Positions 43,989 through 53,749 are shown, numbered from the stretch's first letter. The stretch: 64,000 bases of DNA from Sphingomonas pituitosa NBRC 102491 (GCF_001598435.1 NZ_BCYY01000012.1:85128-149127), one strand, 5' to 3'. The notes: generated by a model not told the origin, from the sequence alone. Numbers and translations: made by a program.

Positions 43989-45644
43989 TTACGGCTTCGC
44001 CCCCCAGGCGCGGCGTCCGCCCACCCAGGTCTCGACCACCTTGGTGGCGCGCAGCTCGGCGGGGGAGGCGGTCAGCGGATCGCGGTCGAGGATCAGGAAA
44101 TCGGCCCACAGGCCCGGCGCCAGCCGCCCGATCTTGTCGTCGGCGAAGCCCGCATAGGCGGCGCCGATAGTGAAGCCCGCCCAGCCTTCCTCTCGCGTCA
44201 GCTTCTCCTCGGGGCGCCAGCCGCCCGGCGGGTTGCCGGCCGCGTCCTGCCGGGTGAAGCTCGCCGCCCAGCCGGCCCAGGGGTCGGGACTCTCGACCGG
44301 ATAGTCGGAGCCGAAGGCGATCCGCGTCCCGCCCTGCAGCATCGTCCGCCAGGCATAGGCGCCGGCCAGCCGGTCCGGCCCCAGCCGCGCCTCGGCCATC
44401 GTCCGGTCGCTGGTCTGGTGGACCGGCTGCATCGAGGCGATCGCGCCCAGCTTGGCGAAGCGCGGCAGGTCCTTGGGATCGATGATCTGGGCATGTTCGA
44501 TGCGCCAGCGGCGATCGCCCTTGTAGGTTTCGGACAGGATCTCGATCGCGTCCAGCACCTGTTGGTTGGCGCGGTCGCCGATCGCGTGGACGGCGAGCTG
44601 GAAATTGTCCATCGCGCCGCGCGCCATCAGGTTGAGCAGCTGGTCGTCGCTGAGGAAGCCCAGCCCCTTGTTGCCCGGCGCATCGGCATAGTCCGCCTTG
44701 AGCCATGCCCCGCGCGAGCCGAGCGCACCATCGGCATAGAGCTTGATGCCGCCCATCCGCAGCCGATCACCATAGAGCCAAGGCGTCGGCCCGGCACCCG
44801 CCACCCGCAGCGCGGTGTCGACGCCATGGGCATAGCTCAGAATGCGCAGATGCAGCTGGCCGATATCGGCCATGCCGCGCATCGTCTCCCAGTCGTCGAC
44901 CGTGGTGCCCATGTCGGCGGTGGCGGTGATGCCGAGCGAGAGCAGCTTCTGCTGTGCAGCCAGGAACGCGGCATTGCGTTCGCGCGGGGTCGGCTGCGGC
45001 ACCACGCGCTGCACCAGCTCGGTCGCGGCGTCGACCAGCACGCCGGTGGGGCGGCCGTTCGCGTCGCGTTCGATGCGGCCGCCGGCAGGGTCCTTGGTCG
45101 CAGCGGTGACGCCGGCGAGTTCGAGTGCCTTGCTGTTCGCCCAGCCGGCATGGCCGTCGACCCGCTCCAGCCACACCGGCCGGTCGCTCACCGCGCGATC
45201 GAGATCGGCGGCGGTGGGGAAGCGGCCGAGTTTCCACGCTTCCTGGTTCCAGCCGCGGCCGAGCACCCATTTCGCGCGGCTCTTGCCCGCATAGTCGCCG
45301 ATGCGGGCGAGCGCGTCGTCGAGGCTGGTGGTGGCCGAGAGGTCGAGCTGGAGCTGCTGGAAGCCGAGGCCCATGAAATGGCCATGCGCGTCGATCATCC
45401 CCGGCACGATCGTCGCGCCCTTCAGGTCGAGCCGCCAGACCAGCTTCTTCGGCCGCTTCTGGCCTTTGGCGTAGATCGCCACGACCTTGCCGTACGGATC
45501 GATCTGCAGCGCCTCGAAGCGCACCACCGCGCCCTTGGCGTCGAGCGTGATGCCATTGACATTGTCAACGATTCCATCGGCCTGGGCGGCGGGCGCGAGC
45601 AGCAGGGCGGTGGCGGCGGCAAGCCGCTTGAGGCGCGTGAACAT
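43989..45644 (-). CDS. Exported amidohydrolase (YtcJ type)
   Basis: A 551-aa metal-dependent hydrolase with a signal peptide (RLAAATALLLAPAAQA). Metal ligands appear in PGMIDAHGHF, AVHAIGDRANQQ, EHAQIIDP and FGSDYPVESPDPW, the order typical of YtcJ-like amidohydrolases. Substrates of this group include N-substituted amides; none can be assigned here. The start at 45644 is chosen because it begins the signal peptide. Confidence 0.9.
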   Translation of the reverse strand: MFTRLKRLAAATALLLAPAAQADGIVDNVNGITLDAKGAVVRFEALQIDPYGKVVAIYAKGQKRPKKLVWRLDLKGATIVPGMIDAHGHFMGLGFQQLQLDLSATTSLDDALARIGDYAGKSRAKWVLGRGWNQEAWKLGRFPTAADLDRAVSDRPVWLERVDGHAGWANSKALELAGVTAATKDPAGGRIERDANGRPTGVLVDAATELVQRVVPQPTPRERNAAFLAAQQKLLSLGITATADMGTTVDDWETMRGMADIGQLHLRILSYAHGVDTALRVAGAGPTPWLYGDRLRMGGIKLYADGALGSRGAWLKADYADAPGNKGLGFLSDDQLLNLMARGAMDNFQLAVHAIGDRANQQVLDAIEILSETYKGDRRWRIEHAQIIDPKDLPRFAKLGAIASMQPVHQTSDRTMAEARLGPDRLAGAYAWRTMLQGGTRIAFGSDYPVESPDPWAGWAASFTRQDAAGNPPGGWRPEEKLTREEGWAGFTIGAAYAGFADDKIGRLAPGLWADFLILDRDPLTASPAELRATKVVETWVGGRRAWGAKP

Positions 45645-45702
45645 GGGTGCGAGGCATAGGGCCTGTTCCCCTGCCGCGCCAGATGGTCTAGGCGGGAAGC
45701 CT

Positions 45703-46947
45703 ATGGCTACCAAAGCAGCAAACGCGCCCGCTTCGCTCCCCGTGTCCATCGCCGATGTTCGGGCCGCAGCGGAGCGAATTTCGGGCGCGGTGGTGCGCAC
45801 GCCGACGCTGCACAGCCGCACGCTCTCGCAGCTGACCGGCGCGAACGTGTATCTGAAGTTCGAGAATCTCCAGTTCACCGCTGCCTATAAGGAGCGCGGC
45901 GCGCTCAACACGCTGCTCCAGCTTGATGCGGAAGCGCGGTCCAAGGGCGTGATCGCAGCCTCGGCCGGCAACCATGCGCAGGGCCTTGCCTATCATGCGA
46001 CCCGGCTGGGCATCCCCAGCACGATCGTGATGCCCAAGAACACCCCGATCGTGAAGGTGACGCAGACCGAAGGGCACGGCGCCAATGTCGTGCTCCACGG
46101 CGAGACGTTCGACGCCGCCTACCAGCATTCGCGCGAGCTGGAGGCGGAGTGCGGCTATACCTTCATCCACCCGTTCGACGATCCGCGCGTGATCGCCGGA
46201 CAGGGCACGGCGACGCTGGAGCTGCTGGAAGACGTGCCGGGCATCGATACGCTGGTCGTGCCGATCGGCGGCGGCGGGCTGATCTCGGGCGCGGCGGTGG
46301 TCGCCAAGGCGCAGGACCGGCCGATCGAGGTGCTGGGCGTGCAGGCCGAGCTCTACCCCTCGATGTACAACCGTATCCACCATACCGAGATGCCGTGCGC
46401 GGGTGACACGCTGGCTGAGGGCATCGCGGTGAAATATCCGGGCAGCGTTACCGCGCAGATCGTCGAGGCGCTGGTCGACGACATCGTGCTGGTCGGCGAG
46501 CGCCGGCTGGAGGAAGCGGTGAGTCTGCTGCTCCAGATCGAGAAGACGGTGGTGGAAGGGGCAGGGGCTGCCGGCCTCGCCGCGCTGCTGTCCGAGCCAG
46601 AGCGCTTCAAGGGCAAGACCGTCGGCACCATCCTGTGCGGCGGCAATATCGACACGCGGCTGCTCGCCAACGTGCTGCTGCGCGACCTTGCCCGGTCGGG
46701 CCGGCTCGCGCGGCTGCGCATCCGGCTGCAGGACCGTCCGGGCGCGCTGTTCCATGTCGCGCGAATCTTCCACGAGCAGGGCGTGAACATCATCGAGGTG
46801 TATCACCAGCGCGTGTTCACTTCGCTGCCCGCCAAGGGCCTGATCACCGACATCGAGTGCGAGACGCGCGACCGCAACCATCTCGACCGGCTGATCACCG
46901 CGCTGCGCCGGGCGCAGTATGAAGTGAGCATGGTCGAGCTGGCCTGA
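45703..46947 (+). CDS. ilvA: Threonine ammonia-lyase (biosynthetic/catabolic type with ACT-like tail)
   Basis: A 414-aa PLP enzyme that deaminates threonine to 2-oxobutanoate, the entry to isoleucine synthesis. The PLP lysine is in FTAAYKERGALN (usually SFKxRGA), the phosphate-binding loop is GGGGLISG, and SAGNHAQG is the substrate loop. The C-terminal 80 residues (LARLRIRLQDRPGALFHVAR) form an ACT domain. Length fits the shorter threonine dehydratases rather than the two-ACT form. Its stop shares a base with the next ATG. Confidence 0.94.
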   Translation: MATKAANAPASLPVSIADVRAAAERISGAVVRTPTLHSRTLSQLTGANVYLKFENLQFTAAYKERGALNTLLQLDAEARSKGVIAASAGNHAQGLAYHATRLGIPSTIVMPKNTPIVKVTQTEGHGANVVLHGETFDAAYQHSRELEAECGYTFIHPFDDPRVIAGQGTATLELLEDVPGIDTLVVPIGGGGLISGAAVVAKAQDRPIEVLGVQAELYPSMYNRIHHTEMPCAGDTLAEGIAVKYPGSVTAQIVEALVDDIVLVGERRLEEAVSLLLQIEKTVVEGAGAAGLAALLSEPERFKGKTVGTILCGGNIDTRLLANVLLRDLARSGRLARLRIRLQDRPGALFHVARIFHEQGVNIIEVYHQRVFTSLPAKGLITDIECETRDRNHLDRLITALRRAQYEVSMVELA

Positions 46948-47546
46948 TGCGTACGCTGTTCTCGACCCTGCTCTACCAGCAGCCGCTGGGCGACGCCGCC
47001 CTGATCGCGGAGCTGGAGACCTCGTGCCTGCAACTGGCCGAGGACGACGGCGCCGGGCGCCGCTGGTGCCGCGAGAATCACTATCGCGGCTATACCAGCT
47101 ATGCCTCGCTCGACGACCTGCCGATCCGCGATCCCGCCTTTGCGGACCTGAAGCGGCTGCTCGACCGCCATGTGGCCAAGTTCGCCGAGGCCTGCGCCTT
47201 CGACCTGGGCGGGCGCAAGCTCAAGCTCGACAGCCTGTGGGTCAATGTGCTCGACGGGAAAGGCGGGCACGGCGCGCACATCCACCCGCACAGCGTGGTC
47301 TCGGGCACCGTCTATGTGGCGCTGCCGCCGGGCGCGCGCGGGCTCAAGCTGGAGGATCCGCGGCTGGCGATGATGATGGCCGCACCGACGCGCCTGCCGG
47401 ATGCGCCGGAATCGCTCCAGCCCTTCATCGAAGTGGTGCCGGAGGTCGGCACGGTGCTGCTGTGGGAAAGCTGGCTGCGCCACGAAGTCCCGCCGGGGGC
47501 GGCCAGGGACAAGCGGATCAGCGTGAGCTTCAACTATCGCTGGTAG
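46947..47546 (+). CDS. 2OG-Fe(II) oxygenase-like protein (TIGR02466 type)
   Basis: A 199-aa putative 2-oxoglutarate/iron oxygenase. The iron ligands are visible in GHGAHIHPHSVVSGTVYV and in the later LLWESWLRHEVPPG, followed by the Arg in KRISVSFNYRW for 2-oxoglutarate. Substrate unknown. It overlaps the ilvA stop by one base (TGATG), so the two are co-translated, though no link to isoleucine synthesis is known. Confidence 0.85.
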   Translation: MRTLFSTLLYQQPLGDAALIAELETSCLQLAEDDGAGRRWCRENHYRGYTSYASLDDLPIRDPAFADLKRLLDRHVAKFAEACAFDLGGRKLKLDSLWVNVLDGKGGHGAHIHPHSVVSGTVYVALPPGARGLKLEDPRLAMMMAAPTRLPDAPESLQPFIEVVPEVGTVLLWESWLRHEVPPGAARDKRISVSFNYRW

Positions 47547-47676
47547 CGGCTCCGAGCGCCGCGACCTGCATGACGGGCCGCGCGGGCTTGGCGTGATGCG
47601 GCGCAGCGGCGTGTGCGACGAACGCCACGCAGGTGCCGAGCGCGGCACCGATGAGTAGACAACGCGAAATAGCCAT
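47530..47676 (-). CDS. Possible 48-aa exported peptide
   Basis: The frame encodes a basic start, a hydrophobic stretch (LLIGAALGTCVAFVAHAAA, a plausible signal peptide) and a short tail rich in Ala, His and Pro. AGGAG lies 8 bases before the ATG. Its last 17 bases overlap the end of the opposite oxygenase gene. It is a candidate only; no homologue comes to mind. Confidence 0.4.
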   Translation of the reverse strand: MAISRCLLIGAALGTCVAFVAHAAAPHHAKPARPVMQVAALGAATSDS

Positions 47677-47806
47677 GGACGGACTCCTCGAACGACACAG
47701 GATCCACAGTCCATTATAGTGAACGCGGCGCTTACCCTGGTACCCCCCGCGCTTTTACGGAGCCCGCAGGTGACGTTTGCCCGGATCGTGCCTATGTTGC
47801 GGGCCA

Positions 47807-50050
47807 ATGGCTAAGAACAGAACAAGCGCAGGGTTGCCGACGCGGCAGCAGATTCTCGATTTCATCGCATCCTCGGACACGCCCGCCGGCAAGCGCGAGA
47901 TCGCCAAGGCGTTCGGGCTGAGCGCGCAGGACAAGATCCTGCTCAAGGCGCTGCTGAAGGACATGAGCGACGAGGGGCTGATCGATGTCGCCCCCGGCCG
48001 CGCCTTCCACAAGATGGGCGGGCTGCCCAAGGTGACCGTGCTGCGGATCACCGATGCCGATGGCGACACGACCTGGGCGGTGCCCGAGCGCTGGGAGGCG
48101 GAACATGTCCCCGCGCCCCGGCTGCGGGTGCGCGAGATGCGCGGCAAGCGCTCGGCGCTGGGCGTGGGCGATCGCATCCTCGCGCGCACCGAAGAGGCCG
48201 GCAACGGCTGGATCGCGCATCCGATGAAGACGCTTGCCCGCGGCGAGGAACTGATGCTCGGCGTGCTGCACGAAGAGGGCGGCAAGCTCTGGCTGCAAGG
48301 CGTCGAGAAGAAGGAACGGCGCAGCTGGCCGGTCTCCGACGCCGGCGGTGCCGAGGCCGGTGACCTGGTGCTGGCCGAAAAGGCCGGCCGTCCGCCGCGG
48401 ATCACCGCGCGGGTGGTGGAGCGGCTGGGCGATCCGTTCGCACCGCGCAGCTTTTCGCTGATCGCGATCCACCGCCACGGCATTCCCAACGTGTTTTCCG
48501 AGGAGTTGCTCGAAGAGGCTGAGCGGATCGCGCAGCAGCCGCTGGGCAATGACCGCGAGGATCTGCGCCATTTGCCGATCGTCGCGATCGATCCCGCCGA
48601 TGCGCGCGACCATGACGATGCCGTCTGGGCGACCCCCGACGACGATCCCGCCAACGAGGGCGGCTGGAAGGCGATCGTGGCGATCGCCGACGTGTCCTTC
48701 TACGTGCGCCCCGGATCGGAGCTCGACCGCGAGGCGCGCAAGCGCGGCAACTCGGTCTATTTCCCCGATCGCGTCGTGCCGATGCTGCCCGAGGTGCTGT
48801 CGGCGGACGTATGCTCGCTGAAGGAAGACGTCGATCGCGCCGCGCTCGCCTGCCATCTGCAGGTGACCAAAAGCGGCGCGCTCAAGAGCTGGCGCTTCAC
48901 CCGCGCGGTGGTGCGGCTGGCGGCGAACATCGCCTATGAGGATGCGCAGGCGGCGATCGACGGCGACCTCGACAATCCGCTGACCGAAACCGCGCTGCGC
49001 CCCCTCTGGGATTGCTGGCACGCGCTCAACGCCGCGCGCGACAAGCGCGAGCCGCTCGACCTCGACCTGCCCGAGCGCCGCATCGTGCTCGACGAGAAGG
49101 GCCGCATCCTCTCGGTCGCGCCGCGCGAGCGGCTCGATGCGCACAAGCTGATCGAGGACTATATGATCGCCGCCAACGTCGCCGCCGCCAAGGCGCTGGA
49201 GGCGAAGAAGACGCCGGTAATGTACCGCATCCACGAGCCGCCGGCGCGCGAGAAGCTCACCGCGCTGAAGGAGTATCTCAAGACCTTCGAGATCGAGTTC
49301 GCGCTCGGCCAGGTGGTCCGCCCGGCGACGTTCAACCGCATCCTTGATCGCGTGGGCGAGGAGGATTTCCGTCCGCAGGTCATGGAGCAGGTGCTGCGCA
49401 CCCAGACCCAGGCCTATTACGGCCCCGAGAATGTCGGCCATTTCGGCCTGGCGCTCGGCTCCTATGCGCACTTCACCTCGCCGATCCGCCGCTATGCCGA
49501 TCTGATCGTGCACCGCGCACTGGTCGATGCCTATCGGCTGGGGCCGGGCGGGCTGACGGCGGAAGAGTCCGGCAGCATGGACCGGATCGGCCAGTCGATC
49601 AGCCAGCTCGAACGCCGCGCGATGGAAGCCGAGCGCGAGACGATCGACCGCTATGTCGCCGCCTATCTCGCCGCGCATGTCGGGGAGATCATGCCGGCGC
49701 GGATCACCGGCGTGCAGAATTTCGGCTTCTTCGCGACTGTCGAGGGTATCGGCGGCGACGGGCTGGTCGCCGCGCGCGATCTGGGCGCCGAATATTTCCA
49801 CTATGACGAGGCCGGCAAGCGGCTGGTCGGCGAGCATAGCGGCGAGGAATTCACCCTTGGCCAGCGGATCGAGCTGCGGCTGGTGGAGGCGAACCCCGTC
49901 TCCGGCGCGCTGCGCTTCGAGCTGCCCGACGGCAAGGGATCGGCGGGCGGCCCGCAGCGGACCGGCCGGCCGGGCAAGGGCGCACCCAAGCGCGTGATCC
50001 ACCGGCGAGGCCGCCCGGGCAATATCCGCCACCAGGGCCGCAAGCGCTGA
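47807..50050 (+). CDS. rnr: Ribonuclease R
   Basis: A 747-aa 3'-5' exoribonuclease of the RNB family. It has an N-terminal helix-turn-helix domain, cold-shock domains, the RNB catalytic domain with DPADARDHDDAVWA (metal-binding Asp residues), HFTSPIRRYADLIVHR near its end, an S1 domain (ARITGVQNFGFFATVEGIG) and a basic tail (ending RRGRPGNIRHQGRKR) that helps unwind structured RNA. The ATG at 47807 is standard for the family. Confidence 0.96.
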   Translation: MAKNRTSAGLPTRQQILDFIASSDTPAGKREIAKAFGLSAQDKILLKALLKDMSDEGLIDVAPGRAFHKMGGLPKVTVLRITDADGDTTWAVPERWEAEHVPAPRLRVREMRGKRSALGVGDRILARTEEAGNGWIAHPMKTLARGEELMLGVLHEEGGKLWLQGVEKKERRSWPVSDAGGAEAGDLVLAEKAGRPPRITARVVERLGDPFAPRSFSLIAIHRHGIPNVFSEELLEEAERIAQQPLGNDREDLRHLPIVAIDPADARDHDDAVWATPDDDPANEGGWKAIVAIADVSFYVRPGSELDREARKRGNSVYFPDRVVPMLPEVLSADVCSLKEDVDRAALACHLQVTKSGALKSWRFTRAVVRLAANIAYEDAQAAIDGDLDNPLTETALRPLWDCWHALNAARDKREPLDLDLPERRIVLDEKGRILSVAPRERLDAHKLIEDYMIAANVAAAKALEAKKTPVMYRIHEPPAREKLTALKEYLKTFEIEFALGQVVRPATFNRILDRVGEEDFRPQVMEQVLRTQTQAYYGPENVGHFGLALGSYAHFTSPIRRYADLIVHRALVDAYRLGPGGLTAEESGSMDRIGQSISQLERRAMEAERETIDRYVAAYLAAHVGEIMPARITGVQNFGFFATVEGIGGDGLVAARDLGAEYFHYDEAGKRLVGEHSGEEFTLGQRIELRLVEANPVSGALRFELPDGKGSAGGPQRTGRPGKGAPKRVIHRRGRPGNIRHQGRKR

Positions 50051-50056
50051 GGCGAG

Positions 50057-50085
50057 GCGCTGCCGGGCTATTCGTCTGGCAGCGC
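50057..50085. terminator. Hairpin after rnr
   Basis: GCGCTGCC (50057-50064) pairs with GGCAGCGC (50078-50085) around a 13-base loop, 6 bases after the rnr stop. No T-tract follows, so termination would be weak or Rho-aided. Confidence 0.35.
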
Positions 50086-50183
50086 TGTCCAAAATCAGTG
50101 CAAAGGCGGAACGGGCGCGCTACAAGCTGTCACAGAGAGCATGTTGCAATGCCGGAATGATACGCGTCAGCGAAGGAGTGAGA

Positions 50184-51194
50184 ATGTCCAGCCGTCCGAC
50201 GATCAAGGAAGTGTCGAAGATCGCCGGCGTGTCGTTCAAGACCGTATCCCGCGTGCTCAACAACGAAAAGCATGTCAGCGAAGAGACGCGGCGGCGCGTC
50301 GAGGAAGTGGTCGCGCAGCTCAATTTCCGGCCGAGCCACGCCGCGCGCACGCTGGCCGGGCGGCGCTCGTTCCAGGTGGCGCTGCTCTACGACAATCCCA
50401 GTCCCTATTACGTGTTCCACATCCAGGCGGGCGCGCTGGAGCGCTGCCACGAGCTGGGCTACCGCCTGCTGATGCAGCCGCTGGAGAGCGGATCGCGCGA
50501 TCTGGTGCCGGACGTGCTGGCGCTGGTCGACGAGGCGCATCTCGACGGGCTGATCCTGTCGCCGCCACTTACCGAGATGCCCGAGCTGATCGAGGCACTG
50601 GACAAGCGCAAGCTTCCCTATGTCCGCATCGCGCCGGGTCTCCGGAAGGATCACGGGCTCGCGACGACGATGGACGACGTTGCGGCCGCGCGGGAGATCA
50701 CCCGGCACCTCATCGACCTGGGCCATCGCGCCATCGCCTTTCTGCGCGGGCCCGAAAGCCATGTGTCGTCGGCCGATCGTCTCGCCGGCTACCGGCAGGA
50801 ACTGGAAGCGCACGGCATTCCCTTCGATCCGGCGCTCGTCATCGCGGGCGACTATAGCTTCCACTCGGGCGGGGCCGCGGCGCGGGTGCTGTTCGCGCGG
50901 GAACCGCGGCCGACCGCGATCTTCGCCGGCAATGACGACATGGCTGCCGGTGCGCTGGCGGCGGCGCACGAGGCCGATATCGCCGTGCCGGAGGCGCTGT
51001 CGATCGCCGGCTTCGACGATTCCGATCTCGCCCGGGCGGTGTGGCCGCCGCTCACCACCATCCGCCAGCCGGTGCGCGAACTCGCTTATGCCGCCGCGGA
51101 CCTGATGCTGGCGGGCACCGCGATCACGCCGCAGGTGATGCTCGACCATGAGCTGAAGGTCCGGGCGACCACGGGGCCGGCACCCAAGGCCTGA
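50184..51194 (+). CDS. LacI-family transcriptional regulator
   Basis: A 336-aa repressor: helix-turn-helix (TIKEVSKIAGVSFKTVSRVLNNE), hinge helix (RPSHAARTLAGRRS) and a periplasmic-binding-protein-like sugar-sensing domain ending in VMLDHELKVRATTGP. The ATG at 50184 is preferred over the one at 50157 because AAGGAG is 5 bases upstream. No sugar-use gene is next to it; the nearest glycan locus is at 30-36 kb, whose promoter holds CGGTACCG, but a link is speculative. Confidence 0.93.
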   Translation: MSSRPTIKEVSKIAGVSFKTVSRVLNNEKHVSEETRRRVEEVVAQLNFRPSHAARTLAGRRSFQVALLYDNPSPYYVFHIQAGALERCHELGYRLLMQPLESGSRDLVPDVLALVDEAHLDGLILSPPLTEMPELIEALDKRKLPYVRIAPGLRKDHGLATTMDDVAAAREITRHLIDLGHRAIAFLRGPESHVSSADRLAGYRQELEAHGIPFDPALVIAGDYSFHSGGAAARVLFAREPRPTAIFAGNDDMAAGALAAAHEADIAVPEALSIAGFDDSDLARAVWPPLTTIRQPVRELAYAAADLMLAGTAITPQVMLDHELKVRATTGPAPKA

Positions 51195-51202
51195 TCCCGT
51201 CA

Positions 51203-51236
51203 TGCATATCCTCCCCCGCCAGCGGGAGGATATGCA
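51203..51236. repeat. Short intergenic palindrome, copy 1
   Basis: TGCATATCCTCCC pairs with GGGAGGATATGCA across 8 bases. The C-run/G-run core (CCTCCC...GGGAGG) recurs at 56584-56610, 61601-61625 and 63781-63806. It follows the LacI gene by 8 bases and may act as its terminator. Confidence 0.55.
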
Positions 51237-51316
51237 CGCTACCCATCCCGCCTCGGGACGCCGTTAACCATGTTACTTGCTGGTCGAAATCGTAAACGGC
51301 GCGTTAACCTCCTGCC

Positions 51317-51481
51317 ATGCAGCAGCCGTTTGCCCTTCGCGGCGTCCGTCGCCATCCGTTTCGCCGTCACGTGCGGCAGGTTATCGCCCGCCAGCGCAAG
51401 GCGAGCGAAGACGGCGACGTGAAGCTCTTCGCGCTGAGCTTCACGGCCTTTTTCGTCTGCTTCTACACGTTCCTGCTATAG
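51317..51481 (+). CDS. Small membrane protein, 54 aa
   Basis: A basic N-terminal half (RGVRRHPFRRHVRQVIARQR) is followed by DGDVKLFALSFTAFFVCFYT, one membrane helix at the very C-terminus. That tail-anchored shape looks like a real protein. The AT-rich sequence GTTAACCATGTTACTTG and GTTAACC lie upstream and may be its promoter; the first resembles a CtrA half-site. The ribosome-binding site is not obvious. The stop overlaps the end of the opposite transporter gene by 6 bases. Confidence 0.55.
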   Translation: MQQPFALRGVRRHPFRRHVRQVIARQRKASEDGDVKLFALSFTAFFVCFYTFLL

Positions 51482-52783
51482 GCTCTGGTCAGTCGGGCAG
51501 ATGTCGCGCCCGCGCGGCACGTCGCCTTCCTTGTGCAGCTTGCGCGCGCACCAGGCCGAAGCCAGCGCCAGCGCCGCCACCACCCACAGCGAGTCTTCGA
51601 CATTGATGCCCGGGATCCGGGTGAAGCCGAAGATGCCCACCGACCCCAGCACCATCGCGCCCGAATTGACGACGTTGTTCGCCGCCACGGTCCGCGCGGT
51701 CTGCGATTTCTCGACGGTGGTGGTGAGAAAGGCGTAGAGCGGCACCACGAACATGCCGCCGGTGGTGGCGATCATGATCAGGTCCCCCAGCGCGTGCCAC
51801 GCCGCGGGCATCTGGACGAAGTCCATGGTCTTGAGCAGCGGGCCTTCGTGGACCGGCCAGTATTTGGCGGTGAAGTGGAAGTCGACGACGAACGCCGTCA
51901 TCGCCAGCACCGAGGGCACGCAATAGCGCGCCGAGACATTGCCCTTCAGCAGCTTGTTGATGATCACCGACCCGATCGCGATGCCGATCGAGAAGATGCC
52001 GAGGAACACGCTCGCCACGTCCTTCTGGGCGTGGAACACGTTCTTGACGAGCGGCGGGAACAGCACCCCCAGCACCGCCGCGATCGACCAGAACACGCTG
52101 ATCGAGAGGATCGCCAGGAACAGCCGGCGGATGTGCATCGTCGCCGAGATCAGCCGGTGCGAGGCGCGGAAGATGTTGAGGTCGATCTCCAGATGCGTGA
52201 GCGGCGGGGCCGGCGGGATCTGGAGCGAGGCCACCCAGCCGATCAGCGCCACGCCGACCACGGCGAAGGCGGCGGCATGGGCGCTGATCAGGCCACCCGC
52301 GATGGTGCCGCACAGAATCGCGACATAGGTGCCCGCCTCGATCATGCCGGTGCCGCCCAGCACATCGTCCTCGGCCAAGTGCTGCGGCAGTACCGCATAT
52401 TTGATCGGCCCGAAGAAGGTGGAATGCACCCCCATGCCGACCAGCGCGACCAGCATCAGCGGCAGGCTCTTGAGGAAGATGCCCGCGGCGCCGACGAGCA
52501 TGATGCCCACTTCGGCCGCCTTGATGATCCGCATGATCTTGGCCTTGTCATGCGTATCGGCGAGCTGCCCCGCCAGCGCGGAGAAGAGGAAGAAGGGCAG
52601 GATGAAGATGCCGGTGGCGATCGCGCTGAACTGCGTCTCCTGCTCCACCGAATTGAAAATCTGGTAGGTCGCGAAAAAGATCATCGCGTTCTTGAAGAGG
52701 TTGTCGTTGAACGCTCCCAGGAACTGCGTGATGAAAAGGGGCAGGAACCGGCGCTCCTTCATGAGCCCGAGCGCACCGATCAT
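51476..52783 (-). CDS. Major facilitator transporter, LplT-like
   Basis: A 435-aa protein with twelve predicted helices. The start RRFLPLFITQFLGAFNDNLFKNAM is the signature of lysophospholipid transporters (LplT and the transporter half of acyltransferase fusions), as are GPIKYAVLPQHL and GTGMIEAGTYVAIL. It would flip lysophospholipids inward for repair. No acyltransferase domain or gene follows in this window. Confidence 0.9.
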   Translation of the reverse strand: MIGALGLMKERRFLPLFITQFLGAFNDNLFKNAMIFFATYQIFNSVEQETQFSAIATGIFILPFFLFSALAGQLADTHDKAKIMRIIKAAEVGIMLVGAAGIFLKSLPLMLVALVGMGVHSTFFGPIKYAVLPQHLAEDDVLGGTGMIEAGTYVAILCGTIAGGLISAHAAAFAVVGVALIGWVASLQIPPAPPLTHLEIDLNIFRASHRLISATMHIRRLFLAILSISVFWSIAAVLGVLFPPLVKNVFHAQKDVASVFLGIFSIGIAIGSVIINKLLKGNVSARYCVPSVLAMTAFVVDFHFTAKYWPVHEGPLLKTMDFVQMPAAWHALGDLIMIATTGGMFVVPLYAFLTTTVEKSQTARTVAANNVVNSGAMVLGSVGIFGFTRIPGINVEDSLWVVAALALASAWCARKLHKEGDVPRGRDICPTDQSL

Positions 52784-52884
52784 TCGATAAAAGCTCCCCT
52801 GGTGCGGTATTCCGCATGGTGAAGGGGCGGCATACCGGGGGGCGGGCGCGGCTTCAATCGATTAATCCGGACGGAGGGGAACGG

Positions 52885-53694
52885 GTGGTGAACATGGCAA
52901 GGGAAGAGGCGGTAGAGGCGATCGCGGTGCCGGCGGGGCTGGCGAAGGCGGTCGCCGGAAAGTCCTGGTTTCGCGACCGGGTGGGGGAATCCGGGTGCGC
53001 GGTGTATCGGCTGAGCCAGGCGGTGGCGGAAGACCTCTACCTCAAGACGGCGGACGCCGAGACGCTCGGCGATCTGGTCGACGAGATGGTCCGGCTGCGC
53101 TGGCTGTCGGGGCATCTGCCGGTGCCGCCGCTGCACGGCTTCGGGCTGGAGGGCGACGGTGGCTGGATGCTCACCGGGCGCTTGCCGGGGCGCACTGCCT
53201 ATCAGCTGCTGGAAGCGGATCCCGCGGCTGCGACGGTGCTGGCGGCTTCGCTCGCGCGCTTTCTTCGCCGGCTGCACGCGCTGCCGGTCGAGCGCTGCCC
53301 GTTCAATGCCGATCACGCGTTGCGGCTCTCGGCGGCGCAGGACCGGATGGACGCGGGGCTGGTCGACGAAGACGATTTCGACGACTCCCGCCAGGGCCGA
53401 TCGGCCCGCCAGGTGTGGGACGAGATGCTCGACGGTCTCCCTTCGCATTTCGATCGCGTGGTGACGCATGGCGACTTCTCGCTCGATAATCTCTTCATCC
53501 TCGACGGCGAGGTCGTCGGTTGCATTGATCTGGGACGGGTGGGTGTCGCCGATCCGTGGCAGGACCTCGCCATTCTCTGGCACAGCCTGGCCGAGTTCGG
53601 CGAAGCGCCGGCCGCGGCGATGCTGGAGGCCTATGGCGTCGCACTGGATCCCGTGCGGCTGGACTTTCATCTCCGGCTCGACGAATTCTTCTGA
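52885..53694 (+). CDS. APH(3')-like aminoglycoside phosphotransferase
   Basis: A 269-aa small-molecule kinase. The catalytic loop VVTHGDFSLDNLFI (about residues 193-206) and the magnesium loop CIDLGRVGVADPWQDLA match the APH(3') family closely, as does the overall length. It would phosphorylate kanamycin-type aminoglycosides with ATP. The GTG at 52885 has GGAGG 7 bases upstream; an ATG at 52894 is too far from it. There is no mobile element or other resistance gene nearby, so it looks like a resident gene. Confidence 0.87.
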   Translation: MVNMAREEAVEAIAVPAGLAKAVAGKSWFRDRVGESGCAVYRLSQAVAEDLYLKTADAETLGDLVDEMVRLRWLSGHLPVPPLHGFGLEGDGGWMLTGRLPGRTAYQLLEADPAAATVLAASLARFLRRLHALPVERCPFNADHALRLSAAQDRMDAGLVDEDDFDDSRQGRSARQVWDEMLDGLPSHFDRVVTHGDFSLDNLFILDGEVVGCIDLGRVGVADPWQDLAILWHSLAEFGEAPAAAMLEAYGVALDPVRLDFHLRLDEFF

Positions 53695-53749
53695 CGGTGC
53701 GGGGCTTTGGCCCTCCCGTTGCGCGAATGGCGGTGCTAGGGCTTTGCCG

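Noticed and set aside
52885..53694. APH(3')-like gene as part of an acquired resistance island
   Set aside because: No transposase, integrase, inverted repeats or other resistance gene lies near it, and its base use looks like that of its neighbours.
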